DNA of 64,000 nucleotides, from contig CM032231.1 in NCBI GenBank assembly GCA_019009955.1, positions 36,570,001 to 36,634,000 of the forward strand. Reading direction: 5' to 3'. Of this stretch, positions 1 to 11,949 are shown piece after piece (position 1 is the stretch's first letter; the number at the start of each line of letters is the position of its first letter). Both the position numbers and the translations under genes were made by a program. Under the pieces are notes generated by a model. It ran no database searches, had not been told where the DNA came from, and was given only the letters and a program-made list of their open reading frames with translations. The DNA is from Riptortus pedestris. Lineage: Eukaryota > Arthropoda > Insecta > Hemiptera > Alydidae.

Positions 1-922
1 AGCACAACTGCAATATTCTTGAAAACTATATTAAATTACTATAAAAGGGAAATCGTTATATGATACAACTCAAATTAATTTTCTATTGCGAAGGACGCCA
101 TTACTTTAATCGAGCTTGAAACCATTGGCGAATATAATGTCCTGTTTATCCTTCAACGTCTCCCTCCATCGGCTAGGTAATTGGTCACGTGAACACTTAA
201 CTACTTCAGATGGAAATCATCCAAATAATTATTTAATATAGTTACATTTATAAAGACTGCTACGTTATTCTCCATGTTTTTTCCTCGTACATCCTTATGT
301 TAAAGCCGTTCAAGAGTTTCGACGTCATTTGAACATTCAAACCGGTTTGGACTAGTCTTTTTTCGCGCCGTTTATAATAATAAGAATCTTTCCCAAATAC
401 ATTTTGAGAGACATGAGAGGAGAAAATTGTGATTTTATACCGAATAAAGAGTGGAAATAAGCGATTTTTATATTTATTTACTATCTCCAACTATTTCAGA
501 GCAAAGAGAGAGAAGACTTGTCTTTAAACCATCATTATTACATAGTACAGTGCATACAATATACATGGATATATTTGGCCTAAATTCTGAGATTAGAAAA
601 TCCGGCACAGCCAAGTCAAGTACAAACGCTAATCTAGGATAAAAAAGACTTAGAACAACATCAGCCTCAACATTATCATCATAACAATTATCAGAATAAT
701 TTCTACCTTTATTTCCATAAAAAGGGTTTAATATAACCTAATCTCTTCCTATACTCTAATCCCCTTTTCTGTAGGGAATTCAATACTCTAATGCAGTTAT
801 CTGTTAATATCTAAGATGAAGGTAAATATAATATATACGATATTTGATCATTATACCAAGCGGATTATAGAGTGACTATCTGTTTACATCAATGTTTATT
901 ATATCATGTACTTTCAAATTAA
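1..922. other. AT-rich intergenic DNA, nothing recognised
   Basis: I see no coding signature, RNA gene or recognised repeat here. The short open frames are broken, lack homology that I recognise and have ordinary AT-rich composition. Confidence 0.5.
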
Positions 923-1588
923 AAAACTCCGTCACGCAGGGGCTGCGTAAACTAAGCAGATTTCCCCTGTGAAGTTTTACAATAGAGAAATCTGCATACT
1001 GGAAACACAATACCACCGTGATTAGATAATGAGAAATCTTTCAGTTAATTAAAATAAATTCCCAACTGAAACGGCTTCTGAATAGTAAGAATAATTTATA
1101 TTTTAATAACTCAAATTTTTGTAGTCCAAGAACCAAAGAAGGGGGGGGGGGCGGATAAACAGAACGTATTTGCATAAATCTCACAAAGTAACAAAGGTAA
1201 GGTAAGGTTAGAAACGACAGGTTAGAAGAAGCCTCCACCTGAGCCGAGAAATGACGAATATGGCCGACGTAATCCGAACTATACCCGACCACAGACTTCA
1301 TAAAAATGCAAATATCTCGGTTAATATTCAAGATAGAGAATAAATGTATATAACAATATTTATAGTAAATTTAATTTGCAATAAGATTGGTTCTATACAA
1401 TTTTTTGATCCGATGCATAATAACGGAGATATTTTGAATTTTCGAAAATCCCCCCTCTAAACCCCCCCTCCCGCTGGTCCGATTTCAGCCATTAACGAAC
1501 TTGATCTGTCTTTTTACATAAAACGGTTAAATATCGAGTTTCGTAACGATCAAACAAAAATTGCGACCGCTAGAGCGTTAACAGACAA

Positions 1589-1687
<99 letters not shown>

Positions 1688-1814
1688 TAATTTTGAACGG
1701 ACCTCATTTTCGTCATCTCCTGGGTAGGAACCATGGACATTTGAAGAAAATTTTCGAAAATCGCTTCATGAGTACGACCTCAATAGCTGATTTCCCTTAA
1801 GGGAAATCTGCTAA
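923..1814 (-). mobile_element. HINE copy, full length
   Basis: Both ends are present. The 3' hairpin (rc of CGTCACGCAGGGGCTGCGTA) lies at the left and the TTAGCAGATTTCCC palindromic 5' end lies at the right, ending ...CTGCTAA at 1814. The internal array is (AT)n at about 1592-1646 followed by (GATA)n to 1686, so the microsatellite has partly changed motif. A poly-G run near 1140 and a C-rich tract at 1449-1474 are typical of the body of the family. Confidence 0.85.
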
Positions 1815-2615
1815 AAGACCGTGTTCTCGCTGTAAAACGTGGAGTCTATAAAACGACTTTTGATAACAATATGAAAAACTCGCTCCCTAATAGATAATTA
1901 CAGTATTTCGTGGAAGCGCAAGCGCTTTTAGCATTTGTGCTTTGAAGTGAATACTCTCATAAAGTTAAAAAAAAATTAAACCAAGCAACCACAATACATT
2001 GTGCACCTTCACTTGAGTCTAGCCTAGAGACATAAACAAGTTATTTAAAAGTAAGTTCTTTCATTTCGTTACTATTTTCCTTGAAATGCACATGATCTTA
2101 TATTTATTTAGCTAAGCTGAGTCAATCAATGAAACACATAAATGTACACCAAACTTGGAATATTTGGAATTGGGAAAATTTAAACCAGTAAAGAAATTAC
2201 AATGATTTGAACTGTATCTGAACCCTGAGCTCCAAGTAACCTAATTACTTATAAACAGAGGTTTTATATATTGCTATATGTATATGTATATATGTGTATG
2301 TATATATGTATATATATAATATACACACATATATAAAATTAAAGTGTTCATCGTTCACCGTTAAATAATTACATTTCATTAACAAAAATGTCACAACTAG
2401 GGTCCTTCATTTTGAGACCTTACTTAAACATCGAATCTTACTTTATTAAATTTCTAAAATCCACAAAAAAAAAGTTTGGGTTTAATTTTTAAAACTTTGG
2501 GGCTGTTAGAAAGTGAACAGACAAACTACCTGCAGACAAATAAATAGATATCAATTTTTTAAGTTCAAACGGGGAAGAAAGCCGTTAAAAAACGTCCCGT
2601 AGCAATAAATGAGCT

Positions 2616-2654
<39 letters not shown>

Positions 2655-3600
2655 CATGTTGTCATCATCCTATTGAAGAATAAGACTCGAGAAAGAATAG
2701 CAACACCCTTAACAATCGTTCATACAAATGTTATTGACACATACTGAATATTAATAAACCAATCTAGCACTATTATGTACAGCTTACAAGGAGTAAAAAA
2801 ATAAACAACAAAAAACTCGATTACAGTAATTTCCAAACGTCCATCTTCAAACCATAACCATTTCCATAATTGCTTATCCTTGACTTTACTTTGCATATAA
2901 CCTTAAGGACCTTGATACAAAGGTCACTGACACAAGATATGAGCATTCCGACCGATTGATAAATATTATACCGAAAATGGCTACATAATTTGTACTTTCC
3001 TGGGTGACCTAGTAAAATGGGGACTTTTTAGTTTTGCGTCACAAGAATCTTGTCTCCTCTGCTCTGGTCACTTACCCAATGATACACATTTTAGTAGAAA
3101 TAGTTTACATACTAGTAGTAGTAATTAAAAATTGTTCCCTATATTTAAAAAAGTAAAAGTAATAATTATTAATATTCATGTCTCCGCTCATATATTGTAG
3201 GCCTTGCTTAGAGTGGCAATGACGTATCAAAAGACCATGATAAGTAAAAGTAAAATTCTATCCTTCTTAGGCAAATCGATTGTAAGAAGGTGGGTTGTTA
3301 TAAGGCCGAACGGAAGTATACATAACGTTTTAAAATTCACTGTCATTTGAAGATGGCGGCTATTTAATGGAAAAGGGTATTCCATGTTGCTTCATTTTTG
3401 AACTATACTGGATAAACAAGCTGGCTAACGAAGCCTAACCTATATGAGACATGGCATGAAAGTTACTACACTTCAGTCCCCCTAGGTACACTCTTAATTG
3501 TTAAAATAGAGACCAGAGACCTGTGGATCTGACTCCCGGAAAGAGTGATTATTAAATAATTTACATTTGTGGTTTGAGTAGTAGGAGATGCTAAGGTCGA
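1815..3600. other. AT-rich intergenic DNA with small microsatellites
   Basis: This holds an irregular (TATG)/(AT) tract at about 2270-2335 and a (CA)n run at about 2619-2651. I recognise no gene or transposon. Confidence 0.5.
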
Positions 3601-3972
3601 AAAAATGTTCGTGAGGGGCTGCGTAAACTTAACAGATTTACTACCTGATGGTGCACTAGTAATGTCCTCACCTTATATTCTCAATTTCAAAGTAAAATCC
3701 GATGGGTAGAAGTGGAGGTTTGCTGAACACGGAAAAGAAGATACTAGGAATAACTGGCTTAATATTTGAGTTATAAAAACATGTAAAGAGCAATACTTGT
3801 AGTGGGCTAATAGTTCAACAAGATTGGTTCTACATTTTCCAATCCAACTCATAATAAAGACATTTTGAATTTTAGAATTCCCCTCTACCCACCACCCATA
3901 ATACATTCCCAATTTCAGTCATTAACTAATATAATCTTTAGTGTTGAATGAAACAGTTAAATACCATGAATA
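3601..3972 (-). mobile_element. HINE fragment, strongly diverged
   Basis: The left end keeps GGGGCTGCGTAAACTTAACAG (3' hairpin half and subterminal repeat). Further in are body landmarks such as CAAGATTGGTTCTAC and the CCCCTCTA tract. The AT array and the 5' end are missing. Confidence 0.6.
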
Positions 3973-4159
3973 GTATAGATACGCATTTTAGAGCCAAGAA
4001 CGAAAGTCTTACGTTATCACATTCCCTATTTGCATGTATCTCACACAATAAAGGTATTTTGACAATAATCAGTTTTCAGTTTCAAATAAAACTTTGCATG
4101 ATACTATTGTTATGTTTATTGTCGATGTATGATGACTAAAAGAAAGAGTTTACGGAATG

Positions 4160-4736
4160 CTGAAAAAAATGCAAATAACTCGGTTAGTATTCGAGGTAAA
4201 GAGAAAAGTATATAATGTATGAAGGATTAAAAAATTGTTGCCTACGCTTAGACTATAATATTATTATCCATTATAGTGGAAGCGTAGCCAACAATGTTTT
4301 CATCCTACATACATTAGAAGTCACTTCCATCTGCCAGAATACCAACTCAGAAAAACATATAAAAAGCTGTATTGAAAATTAAATTTGCAAAGATTGGTTT
4401 AATAACATATTTCGATCGGACTCACAATAACGGAGATATTAATGTTAATTCGAATTTTCGAAACTCCTCCGGTTAATCCTCCTCCTTCTAGCGGAGGAGG
4501 TTAACGAATTTGTCACTTATTTATATATGAATCACTAATATATCGAGTTTGGTAACGATCAACCAAAAATTACGACCGCTAGCAGCGATTACAGATTATA
4601 TATGTATATACTTTTGAACGGACCTCAATTTCGTCATCTCCTAATGTAGAATCGATGGTCATATTAAGACATTTTTCGAAAATCGCGTCATGAGTACAAC
4701 CTGAATAGCTGACTTCCTCTAAGGAAAATCTGCTAA
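4160..4736 (-). mobile_element. HINE fragment interrupted by a 100-bp MITE
   Basis: It retains AAATGCAAATAACTCGGTTA at the left, then TTGAACGGACCTCA and the 5' palindromic end TCCTCTAAGGAAAATCTGCTAA. It lacks the 3' hairpin end, and its AT array is nearly lost. A foldback MITE sits inside at 4215-4314. Confidence 0.7.
4215..4314. mobile_element. 100-bp foldback MITE with TA target duplication
   Basis: The two halves form an inverted repeat of about 45 bp per arm. The left arm starts ATGTATGAAGGATTAAAAAA, and the right arm reverse-complements to ATGTATGTAGGATGAAAACA, with roughly eight mismatches. TA dinucleotides flank it at 4213-4214 and 4315-4316, as expected for a Tc1/mariner-mobilised MITE. 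It lies inside a HINE body where other copies have no such sequence, so it is a later insertion. Confidence 0.7.
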
Positions 4737-4759
4737 AATCCGAAGAACATCAATTTTAG

Positions 4760-4953
4760 GGAGCTGCTTTATCAACAAGATCAGTTATATATTTTCGACC
4801 CAAGGCATAATAATGTTGATATTTGTTGATTTTATACTTCACTCCTTCTCTGACCTCACTTCTACTAGTCATAAATGATTGTAATAATCACTTTTACAAT
4901 AAAACGTTTAAATATCAAGTTTCGTAAGATTTTCCACAAAAGGAAATCTACTG
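4760..4953 (-). mobile_element. HINE remnant
   Basis: Degraded body sequence (AACAAGATCAGTTATATATTTTCG, an AAAACGTTTAAATATC-like segment) runs to a decayed terminus AAAGGAAATCTACTGA. It is recognisable only by comparison with the fuller copies. Confidence 0.45.
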
Positions 4954-5922
4954 ATATCAAAATTTACAATCACAAACTGGTATGTCTGACACAATCAGAG
5001 ATATGAAATATTATTTTGGGTCAAGAAACAGAGTGTTAATCTGATCCTGTATATTTAATCTATTTTCGAATTGAAACATACTTTCTGCTCAACTACAATA
5101 GGATGAAGTATTATGTATCGAATGGTTGCGAGACTAAGAATTCTTGCAATGAGAAGCTAATTCACCGTGATAAATGACATGGTAATATGTTGCATAATTG
5201 CAGCTACATGAGGATGTTGCTACAGCCTGTTATTACAGGTGGCCTCATATTAGATGGTGAGAAATATTCTCTCATAGGACGACAAGTTCCACATAAGGAA
5301 AAACATGGAAAATAAATAAGCAATACACAAATTCATATATGCATCAAATAAAACGAAGTTTGGAGGAGAGTTTCTATTTTTAGGGTTATGCCTAATATTC
5401 TCCACCGGTAACTCTGCATACGACATATTTCATCTGGACATAACATTTTGTATTGAAAACGTTTATTAATGTTCAACACTGAAGGAAACTCGGATTTATG
5501 ATATCTATGCGCCAATAATGAAAACTGGAGTCCAATACTATTTGAAAAAAAATATGATATAACAATATTTTCCAGAAAGGCAGAAATATAGGCCTAATAT
5601 AATTGTGTAATACGGTTAATATTGAGTACACCAGCACGAACATAATACTGAGATAATGAAACCGAACTCACATTTATACTTTTGGCCAAAGAAGAAGAAT
5701 CCACTTTGTTGGAGAGAATAAAAAAATAGTTATAGAGGGGCCAAAAGATAAAATAAAAAAAGTATTATTACTTATTTGCCATAAGTGGTTAAAAATACAC
5801 TACGATATAATTAAAACATCAATTTATAAAAATTGAAATTAAACTTACTAAAATTTCAAATCGTCAGTTTAGTAAAATCCCAAATTAGTAGGCTCCAAAT
5901 TTTACAAATTACTGCCGTAATC
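4954..5922. other. AT-rich intergenic DNA, nothing recognised
   Basis: No supported gene, repeat or structured RNA was seen. Confidence 0.45.
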
Positions 5923-6367
5923 TTAGCAGATTTCCTTTAAGGGAAACCAGCAATTGAGGTTGTACTCATGGCGTGATTTATGAAAAATGTCTTCAGATGC
6001 CCATCGATCCTACCCAGGAGCTGAAACCGAATTTTTAACTTTTTCATTCTACACTAATGATCGTATTAGTTAATGGCTGAGATCTTAACCGGAAAAGGAA
6101 GGGGGGGGGGGTTAGAGAGGGGAGATTTGAAAATTCAATAATTCTCAGATACTATGAGCCGTATCAAACAAGTTTTAGAGCCATTCTTATCAAACTATTG
6201 ATGTTCTACAATAGCCGTTCTGTACATTGTCTCTTAAGTCAAATATTAAGGGAGTTATTAGTAGTTTCTAGTTTTGAACCTTCCGTAAGCCTCCAATACT
6301 ACTCATCGAATTTTGACTCAGAAATACAGAATAGCAGTTACCGCAGCCCCTGAGTGGCGAACGTTTT
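5923..6367 (+). mobile_element. HINE copy, both ends present, AT array deleted
   Basis: It begins TTAGCAGATTTCCTTTAAGG (the 5' palindrome with one change) and ends CCGCAGCCCCTGAGTGGCGA followed by ACGTTTT. The hairpin stem is damaged. The microsatellite and neighbouring body are missing, giving a short derivative. A poly-G tract lies near 6102. Confidence 0.75.
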
Positions 6368-6950
6368 CAATACAGGCCTCACTTCTTATCAACATAAGTG
6401 TCTATAAAACAATAAATACACTCATTCGGTAAATCAATACTTTGATTGAACTTATTGGGTATTAACTTACATATCAAAAACAATGCTTTAAATAAACTCA
6501 CCAACAAAACTCGAAATCAGAAAGTCACTTACCTGAAATAAAAATAAGAAATATGTGTAGTGAATAAAAAATGATTAAACTAAATTTATAATTACCAAAG
6601 TAAAAATATACTTTCTAGTTTGTATTTTTTTTTAGTATAGAGCAGCTTCTATTAGTGAAGTTTTGACATTCTGACAGGCATGAATATTTTTATCTTCTAT
6701 TTATTTTACTAAGCACTATAAAATTGTCTAATTTATTAAGTTCAGAGAGAGATTTGTTGTCAGTTGAGGAAAACAAAGATTTTAGGCATGAATTGAGTAT
6801 AATATGTTTTGCTTGGGCTTGAATATCTTGGTGTGTACAATATGTGTTGTCGTGAGTTATTTTTTGAATAGCTCATTTGGCAAGTTCGTCTACTTGTGTG
6901 CTTAGTCTAATGTCTGAACATAGTTATTCTTTTGTTTAATGTCTGGAGTT
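6368..6950. other. AT-rich intergenic DNA
   Basis: The right part may be the decayed 3' continuation of the neighbouring minus-strand LINE remnant, because degenerate coding-like sequence continues with stops. No domain is recognisable. Confidence 0.35.
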
Positions 6951-7690
6951 AGTGTAATATGTACGAGATGATTAGATATGAACTACGAGTATATATGTTT
7001 TTTAATGAATGTAATGAGCTAAGAGAGTCAGTGCAAATGATGATGTCCGTGTCCGTAGTTTCAGGTATATTGTCTATCGCAAGTTTCAGGGCTTCTAGCT
7101 CAGCTGTATATATGCTAGTCTTATCTGGCAGCTTTATTTGAAAGTTAGCTTCGCCAACAATTGCAGCTGCCCCTACTCCTTGCTCCGTTTTGGATCCGTC
7201 TGTGTAAATAAATAGGTCTTGTTTCTTGTCTGTTAGTAGAGAAGTAAAATGTTCACAAGTCGGGCTAGTTTTAAGGTACGGTGTTAAGTCACGTCAAAAC
7301 TCAGTTTGTCAGTTTTCAAAGGATGATATGTTTCAATATATTTTGTGTAAATATTGTTCTTTGAATAGAAGTATTGTATATGCATTTAAGGAATCGTTTT
7401 GGCAGAGGTTGTTGTCTCGAAGCGTTTGCTGTATACTTCTGTATTGTAGGTTCATCAGCGTTGTTGGGGACACAGTGAGAGTTCAAGAATTTTGATTTGA
7501 GAAAATAATGAATGGACAAGAGCATTCGTCTGTGCTCCAATGGTAATTCATTGGCTTCAACACAAAGGCTGCTTATTGGGTTTGTAAGAAATGCACCCGT
7601 TGCTTGCCTGAAACCTGTGTCTTGTATGGACTCCAACATTAGTAAAATGCTTTTCCATTTAAAAAAAAACACCATGCATAACTTGTATTG
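6951..7690 (-). pseudogene. LINE (Jockey/R1-type) remnant: end of RT region plus RNase H domain
   Basis: Read on the minus strand, 7675-7316 encodes a stretch with TGFRQATGAFLTNPISSLCV and ELPLEHRRM. This matches the segment just before RNase H in insect-type non-LTR retrotransposon polyproteins. After a stop and frame break, the RNase H domain follows: IYTDGSKTEQGVGAA at about 7212-7165 (first catalytic Asp), TAELEALKLAID (catalytic Glu) and CTDSLSSLHSL (second Asp). No ATG start, EN domain or RT palm is present. The fragment is 5' truncated with at least one frameshift or stop, so it is non-functional. Confidence 0.8.
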
Positions 7691-7911
7691 TTTAAATTAG
7701 CACAATATGATGTTATTATTATATTATTAGTCACCCATTCTTCCAGGTTGATATTTTGCACTACGGTTTCCAGGGGCAACTTTGTTCTAGCAAGGAGGAA
7801 GGGACTTTATTAATAGGGTACGTCACAAAATTCATTCGGGAGCCCACAGCTAATAAACTAAGAATATTAAGGCCAACTCATGGTGTAATGGGATAGATAT
7901 CTATATGTATA

Positions 7912-7955
<44 letters not shown>

Positions 7956-8040
7956 AACGATCCTTCAGTTGTTTTATGGTTCATTGCCAGGTCATTGATA
8001 TGAACAGCACATAAAATAAGATATGTGCTTAACAAAAGAA
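7691..8040. other. Intergenic DNA with (AT)n microsatellite
   Basis: (AT)n lies at about 7916-7947. The left part may be the upstream continuation of the LINE remnant, but no motif is recognisable. Confidence 0.4.
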
Positions 8041-8486
8041 AAAAAGACCGCTTTGAAGAGGCTGCGTTAACTAAGTAGAGTTCCTACGTGCATCACGTAT
8101 TTGCAGTTATCTCAAAACGTAAAAGCTCAATGAGCACAGTATTTGGTATTTAGGCTTCAAATAAAGTGCTTCATAATATAACAGCTTATAGTTAATATGA
8201 CATGAATAGGAGTGGGGGGTTTACTGAAGGCCGAAAACTAGAAAATGTAAATACCTCGGTTAATAATCAAGATAGTAAAAAAAAAAACAATAGACTGATA
8301 ATATACAATTTTTCGATCCGATGACGCGAGCTTTTAAGAATTTTCGATATTCCCCCCTCTAAACTCCCTCCCCCACTTGTCGCATTTCAGCCATCAACGA
8401 ACTTGATCTTTAGTTTTAAATAAAACGTTTAAATATCGAGTTTGGTAACGCTCAAACAAAAGTTTCGACCGCTAGAGCGTTAACAC

Positions 8487-8544
<58 letters not shown>

Positions 8545-8668
8545 AAACTGACCTCATTTTCTTTATCTCCTGGGTATGATCGATGGACATTTGAGGCCTA
8601 TTTTTAAAAATCGCGTCATGTGTAGGTACGACCTCAATAGCTCATTTTCCTTGAGGAAAATCTACTAA
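8041..8668 (-). mobile_element. HINE copy, variant body
   Basis: The left end is GAGGCTGCGTTAACTAAGTAG (decayed hairpin and subterminal repeat). The right end is TCCTTGAGGAAAATCTACTAA. The AT array is at about 8491-8538. The region next to the 3' end belongs to a second body variant (...AGGAGTGGGGGGTTTACTGA...) also seen at 10330, 31820, 43580, 51960 and 61950. Confidence 0.75.
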
Positions 8669-9376
8669 TATAGGCAAACGAATATAGTTTGGTCTTTTAA
8701 AAGGATTATGAGATTTGGGGGAATCAAAAATGGACAATATTGTTTCAGATTTTCCTGCATGATGGGAAAAAGATATTAAATTATAACGATTACTATTAAT
8801 CTCCTGAATTTGAACGTTTGTGATGGTTTTAGCGTCCAATGGTTAACCTGATTCTCAAACATGAAAGTAAAACGATATAAATAATATAAGCCTTTGAGAA
8901 CTTTTATTTCTATGTATTACTTTATTGTTATTTTATTTTTTAAATGTGAATTTACACACGCACACGTCACATCATGTCATTTTCTTTTTTTAAGTTGAAA
9001 ACGCTGAAGTCAACAAGCTTGTGTTTCTTTAATGTTCTATCAGAAAGAATTAAGATAAATAATACAAATGTTTCTTTAATATTACGTTTCTGCCGTAAAG
9101 CGACATATTGCACAATTATATTTTAGGATAATTGTTTATTACAGCCAGATTACACTTATGAACGCTGAGCGCAAACAAGCACACCTGCAGTTAGAAATCT
9201 ATTGATGACAAGCATTATTTTATGAAGGCCAAGTAATTCCGATATCACAACGACAACAGTTTCCTGGACTTTGAATATCATCCTAAAATAATATACTTCA
9301 TGGCAGAAACACCAATAACATCAAACAGCTAAAAATTAATACTATACAAGAAAATTTGTTTTCACATACATTTATT
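8669..9376. other. Intergenic or intronic AT-rich DNA
   Basis: No repeat is recognised. If the exon at 9381-9740 is real, part of this is its upstream intron. The last bases (TTTGTTTTCACATACATTTATTGCAG) look like a branch/pyrimidine tract and 3' splice site. Confidence 0.35.
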
Positions 9377-9380
9377 GCAG

Positions 9381-9740
9381 CAAAGAAATTTGTTGTTATT
9401 TTTGTTACTGCTATTAACTGCACAACTACGACAAACAAATGATAATAATGAACGAGGGATTGGGGTAATTATGATACAAATACCAATAATTAAGATGAGA
9501 GAAACCATCAACACAAGACAGTCAATATGTCTCCATGATCTTGACACAGATATGAAATCAGACCAAGGGGAGCAAGAGATTGAGGCCTCGCGTCTTGTTA
9601 ATGATATAATAAGAGCAAAAATAATCTCTGTATATCACTTTGCAACCAAGGACGTTTGCCAAATAGTTGTAATTTCAGAAAACAATATTGTAGGTAATGG
9701 TCGGTGCGGGATCTATAACTCTGTATTGTGCACGAAATAG
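9381..9740 (+). CDS. Possible terminal exon of a small secreted protein
   Basis: A 119-codon open frame begins directly after a good 3' splice site (pyrimidine-rich tract ending ATTGCAG at 9380). It runs to TAG at 9738-9740, and an AATAAA lies a few bases downstream at about 9744, so the 3' end may be very short. There is no ATG at the start of the frame, so the initiation codon would be in an undetected upstream exon. The first residues (RNLLLFLLLLLTAQL) look like the hydrophobic core of a signal peptide. The rest is hydrophilic with four cysteines in the contexts SICLHD, DVCQIV, GRCGIY and VLCTK, compatible with disulphides in a secreted protein. I do not recognise a family. The base composition is richer than the surroundings. 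It could still be a chance open frame, since the leucine-rich start is encoded by T-rich DNA. Confidence 0.4.
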   Translation, partial: QRNLLLFLLLLLTAQLRQTNDNNERGIGVIMIQIPIIKMRETINTRQSICLHDLDTDMKSDQGEQEIEASRLVNDIIRAKIISVYHFATKDVCQIVVISENNIVGNGRCGIYNSVLCTK

Positions 9741-9928
9741 TGAATAAAAAAGCAAACTACAATATTTCATACGAAATGATACGTTTCTTCTTTCAAAGCT
9801 ACTCGCAGACAATAAATGGAAGCTTAATAACATTTTAATTTCTCTAATAGAATGTCTTTAGCCTGAAGATGGTGGAAGCCATTTGAAAGCGCTTAGTGGT
9901 TGAATGAAGCATAGTGAAGGTCCGTATA
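9741..9928. other. Short intergenic spacer
   Basis: It contains the AATAAA used above and nothing else recognised. Confidence 0.4.
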
Positions 9929-10665
9929 CAAAAGTCCGTCACGCAGGGGCTGCGTAAACTAAGCAGATTTCCCACGTGATGTTTAGTAATAGATAAATAT
10001 ACATACTGCTAACACAACAACATCGTGAATAAATACAAACGGAAATAAGAAATGTTTCATCCAATTTCAATAACCTAACCTCTGCCTCACATCGGAAAGA
10101 AAATATAACACATTATTTTATTGAGAACTATTTAGTATATCTAGTACTATAAATAATTAATAATGAGTCTGAATAATTGTTATCTCAATCAATAAAATTT
10201 TAGTAGTCCAAAACTTTAAGATGGGGGGGGGGAGTCAGCAGGGCATATTTGCATGTATCTCGTATAATAAAGGTCTCTTGAATACAATTTTTGGTATTTA
10301 AACTTCCAATAATGTGATTTATTATGTAGCAGAGTATTGTTTACGTAACATGAGTAGAAGTGGCGGTTTGCTGAAAACTGAAAAATGCAAATATCTCGGT
10401 TAATATTCAAAATAGAGAATAAACGTATATAACAATATTTATAGTAAATTTAATTTGCAATAAGATTGGTTATATACAATTTTTCGATCCGACCTATGGT
10501 AACGGAGATATTTCGAAATTTCAAAAATCCTCCCCTCTAAACCCACCCTCCCCCTGGCCCGATTTCAGCGGTTAACGAACTTGATCTTTCTTTTTACATA
10601 AAACGACTAAATATCGAGTTTGGTAACGATTAAACAAAAATTGCGACCGCTAGAGCGGTATTGAC

Positions 10666-10722
<57 letters not shown>

Positions 10723-10846
10723 TTTTGAACGGACCTCATTTTCGTCATCTCCTGGGTAGGATCGATGGACATTTGAAGAAAAATTTCGAAAATCGCGTCA
10801 TGAGTACAACCTCAATAGCTGATTTCCCTTAAGGGAAATCTGCTAA
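9929..10846 (-). mobile_element. HINE copy, full length (good reference copy)
   Basis: This is one of the cleanest copies. Read on the minus strand it starts TTAGCAGATTTCCCTTAAGG, forming a 28-nt palindrome with one mismatch. It continues with the conserved TGAGTACAACCTCAATAGCT / GACCTCATTTTCGTCATCTC block (seen here in reverse complement), then the (AT)n array at about 10669-10719. A body of about 600 bp follows with landmarks CTAGAGCGGT, AATATCGAGTTTGGTAACGA and AATATCTCGGTTAATATTCA. It ends GGGAAATCTGCTTAGTTTAC, the ACGCAGCCCCTGCGT hairpin and GACGGACTTTT. It has no coding capacity. Confidence 0.9.
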
Positions 10847-11079
10847 AACATACTAAAAAAAAATAAAATCAAGTATTATAGCAAGAGAGGGTGGTGTATG
10901 ATACATTATGACTGAAATATGCGTCCTTAAGGACAAAGCAAAGAAATTTACAAACGTCTTAACCTGAAAGAGCTGATGTTCAGGACCACAAGGGATTTTT
11001 TAATTTAATATATAAAATAATGGATGCTCTAATCCAATAGAGAGACTATTATGAGGATACAATCCTAAAAAACTAATAA
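10847..11079. other. Short AT-rich spacer
   Basis: Nothing recognised, apart from the TAATAA at 11074-11079 that is duplicated at the far end of the neighbouring element. Confidence 0.4.
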
Positions 11080-11370
11080 CACAGGCCAACAAAAAAAATG
11101 TTTTTAAAACTTTTTTTGTTTACTATTGGGCCCTTGTCGATTTTTTTTGAGCTAAATCCAAATCTGGCTTTATTTTTTTCATATCACCCATAGCTTTTGA
11201 GCAATCTGCTATTTATTTTATAGTATAAAATATCTACTCAGTATATGAGAAAATTAATGAAACACTATTTTACATCATAACCACGGTTTGTATTTACACT
11301 AGGCAATTTATGACTATGATATAATGTGTTAATACAGGTTTCACTTGTCATCTGGAATTGGTTTTCTCTT

Positions 11371-11935
11371 TTGAGGTCTACTCATGACACGATTTTCAAC
11401 AATTTTCTTGAAATACCCATCGATCCTACGCAGATCACAAAAATGAGGTCCGCTCAAAATTATATATATGTCTGTTAACGCTCTAGCGGTCGCAATTTTA
11501 CTTGATCGTTACCAAACTCGATATTTAAACGTTTTATGTAAAAATAAAGATCAAGTTCGTTAATAGCTGAAATCGGACAAATGGGAGGGGAGGTTTAGAG
11601 GGGGGATGTTTCGAAAATTCGAAATATCTCCGTTGCTATACATCGGATCGAAACGTTTTATAGAACCAATCTTATTTCAAATTAAATTTACTATTAATAT
11701 TGTTATTTGCATTTATTCTGTATCTTGAATATTAACCGAGATATTGTCATTTTTATTAAGTGTGTGCACGTAACGGACGAGGTGAGATCGGCTAACTTCG
11801 GTTCTAGTCATGAGTTTCCGCCAAAAGCTAGTTCGGCCGTTTCCATAATTGTTCGGCTCTCATGAAATTTCTCTTTGTACAACTTCACGTGGGGAATCGG
11901 CTTAGTTTACGCAGTCCCTGCGTGACGGACTTTTT
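11371..11935 (+). mobile_element. HINE copy, 5' truncated
   Basis: It begins within the conserved GAGGTCTACTCATGACACGA block without the palindromic start. The microsatellite is reduced to ATTATATATATG, and the right end is complete: GGCTTAGTTTACGCAGTCCC TGCGTGACGGACTTTTT. The hairpin loop is TCC instead of CCC with the stem preserved. It lies inside the TIR element at 11080-12816. Confidence 0.85.
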
Positions 11936-11949
11936 CATTGAATCTTCTG

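Noticed and set aside
923..1814. Treating the dominant repeat as an LTR or LINE
   Set aside because: No TG...CA ends, no poly-A or tail, no RT coding in any copy, and hairpin plus asymmetric inverted ends instead.
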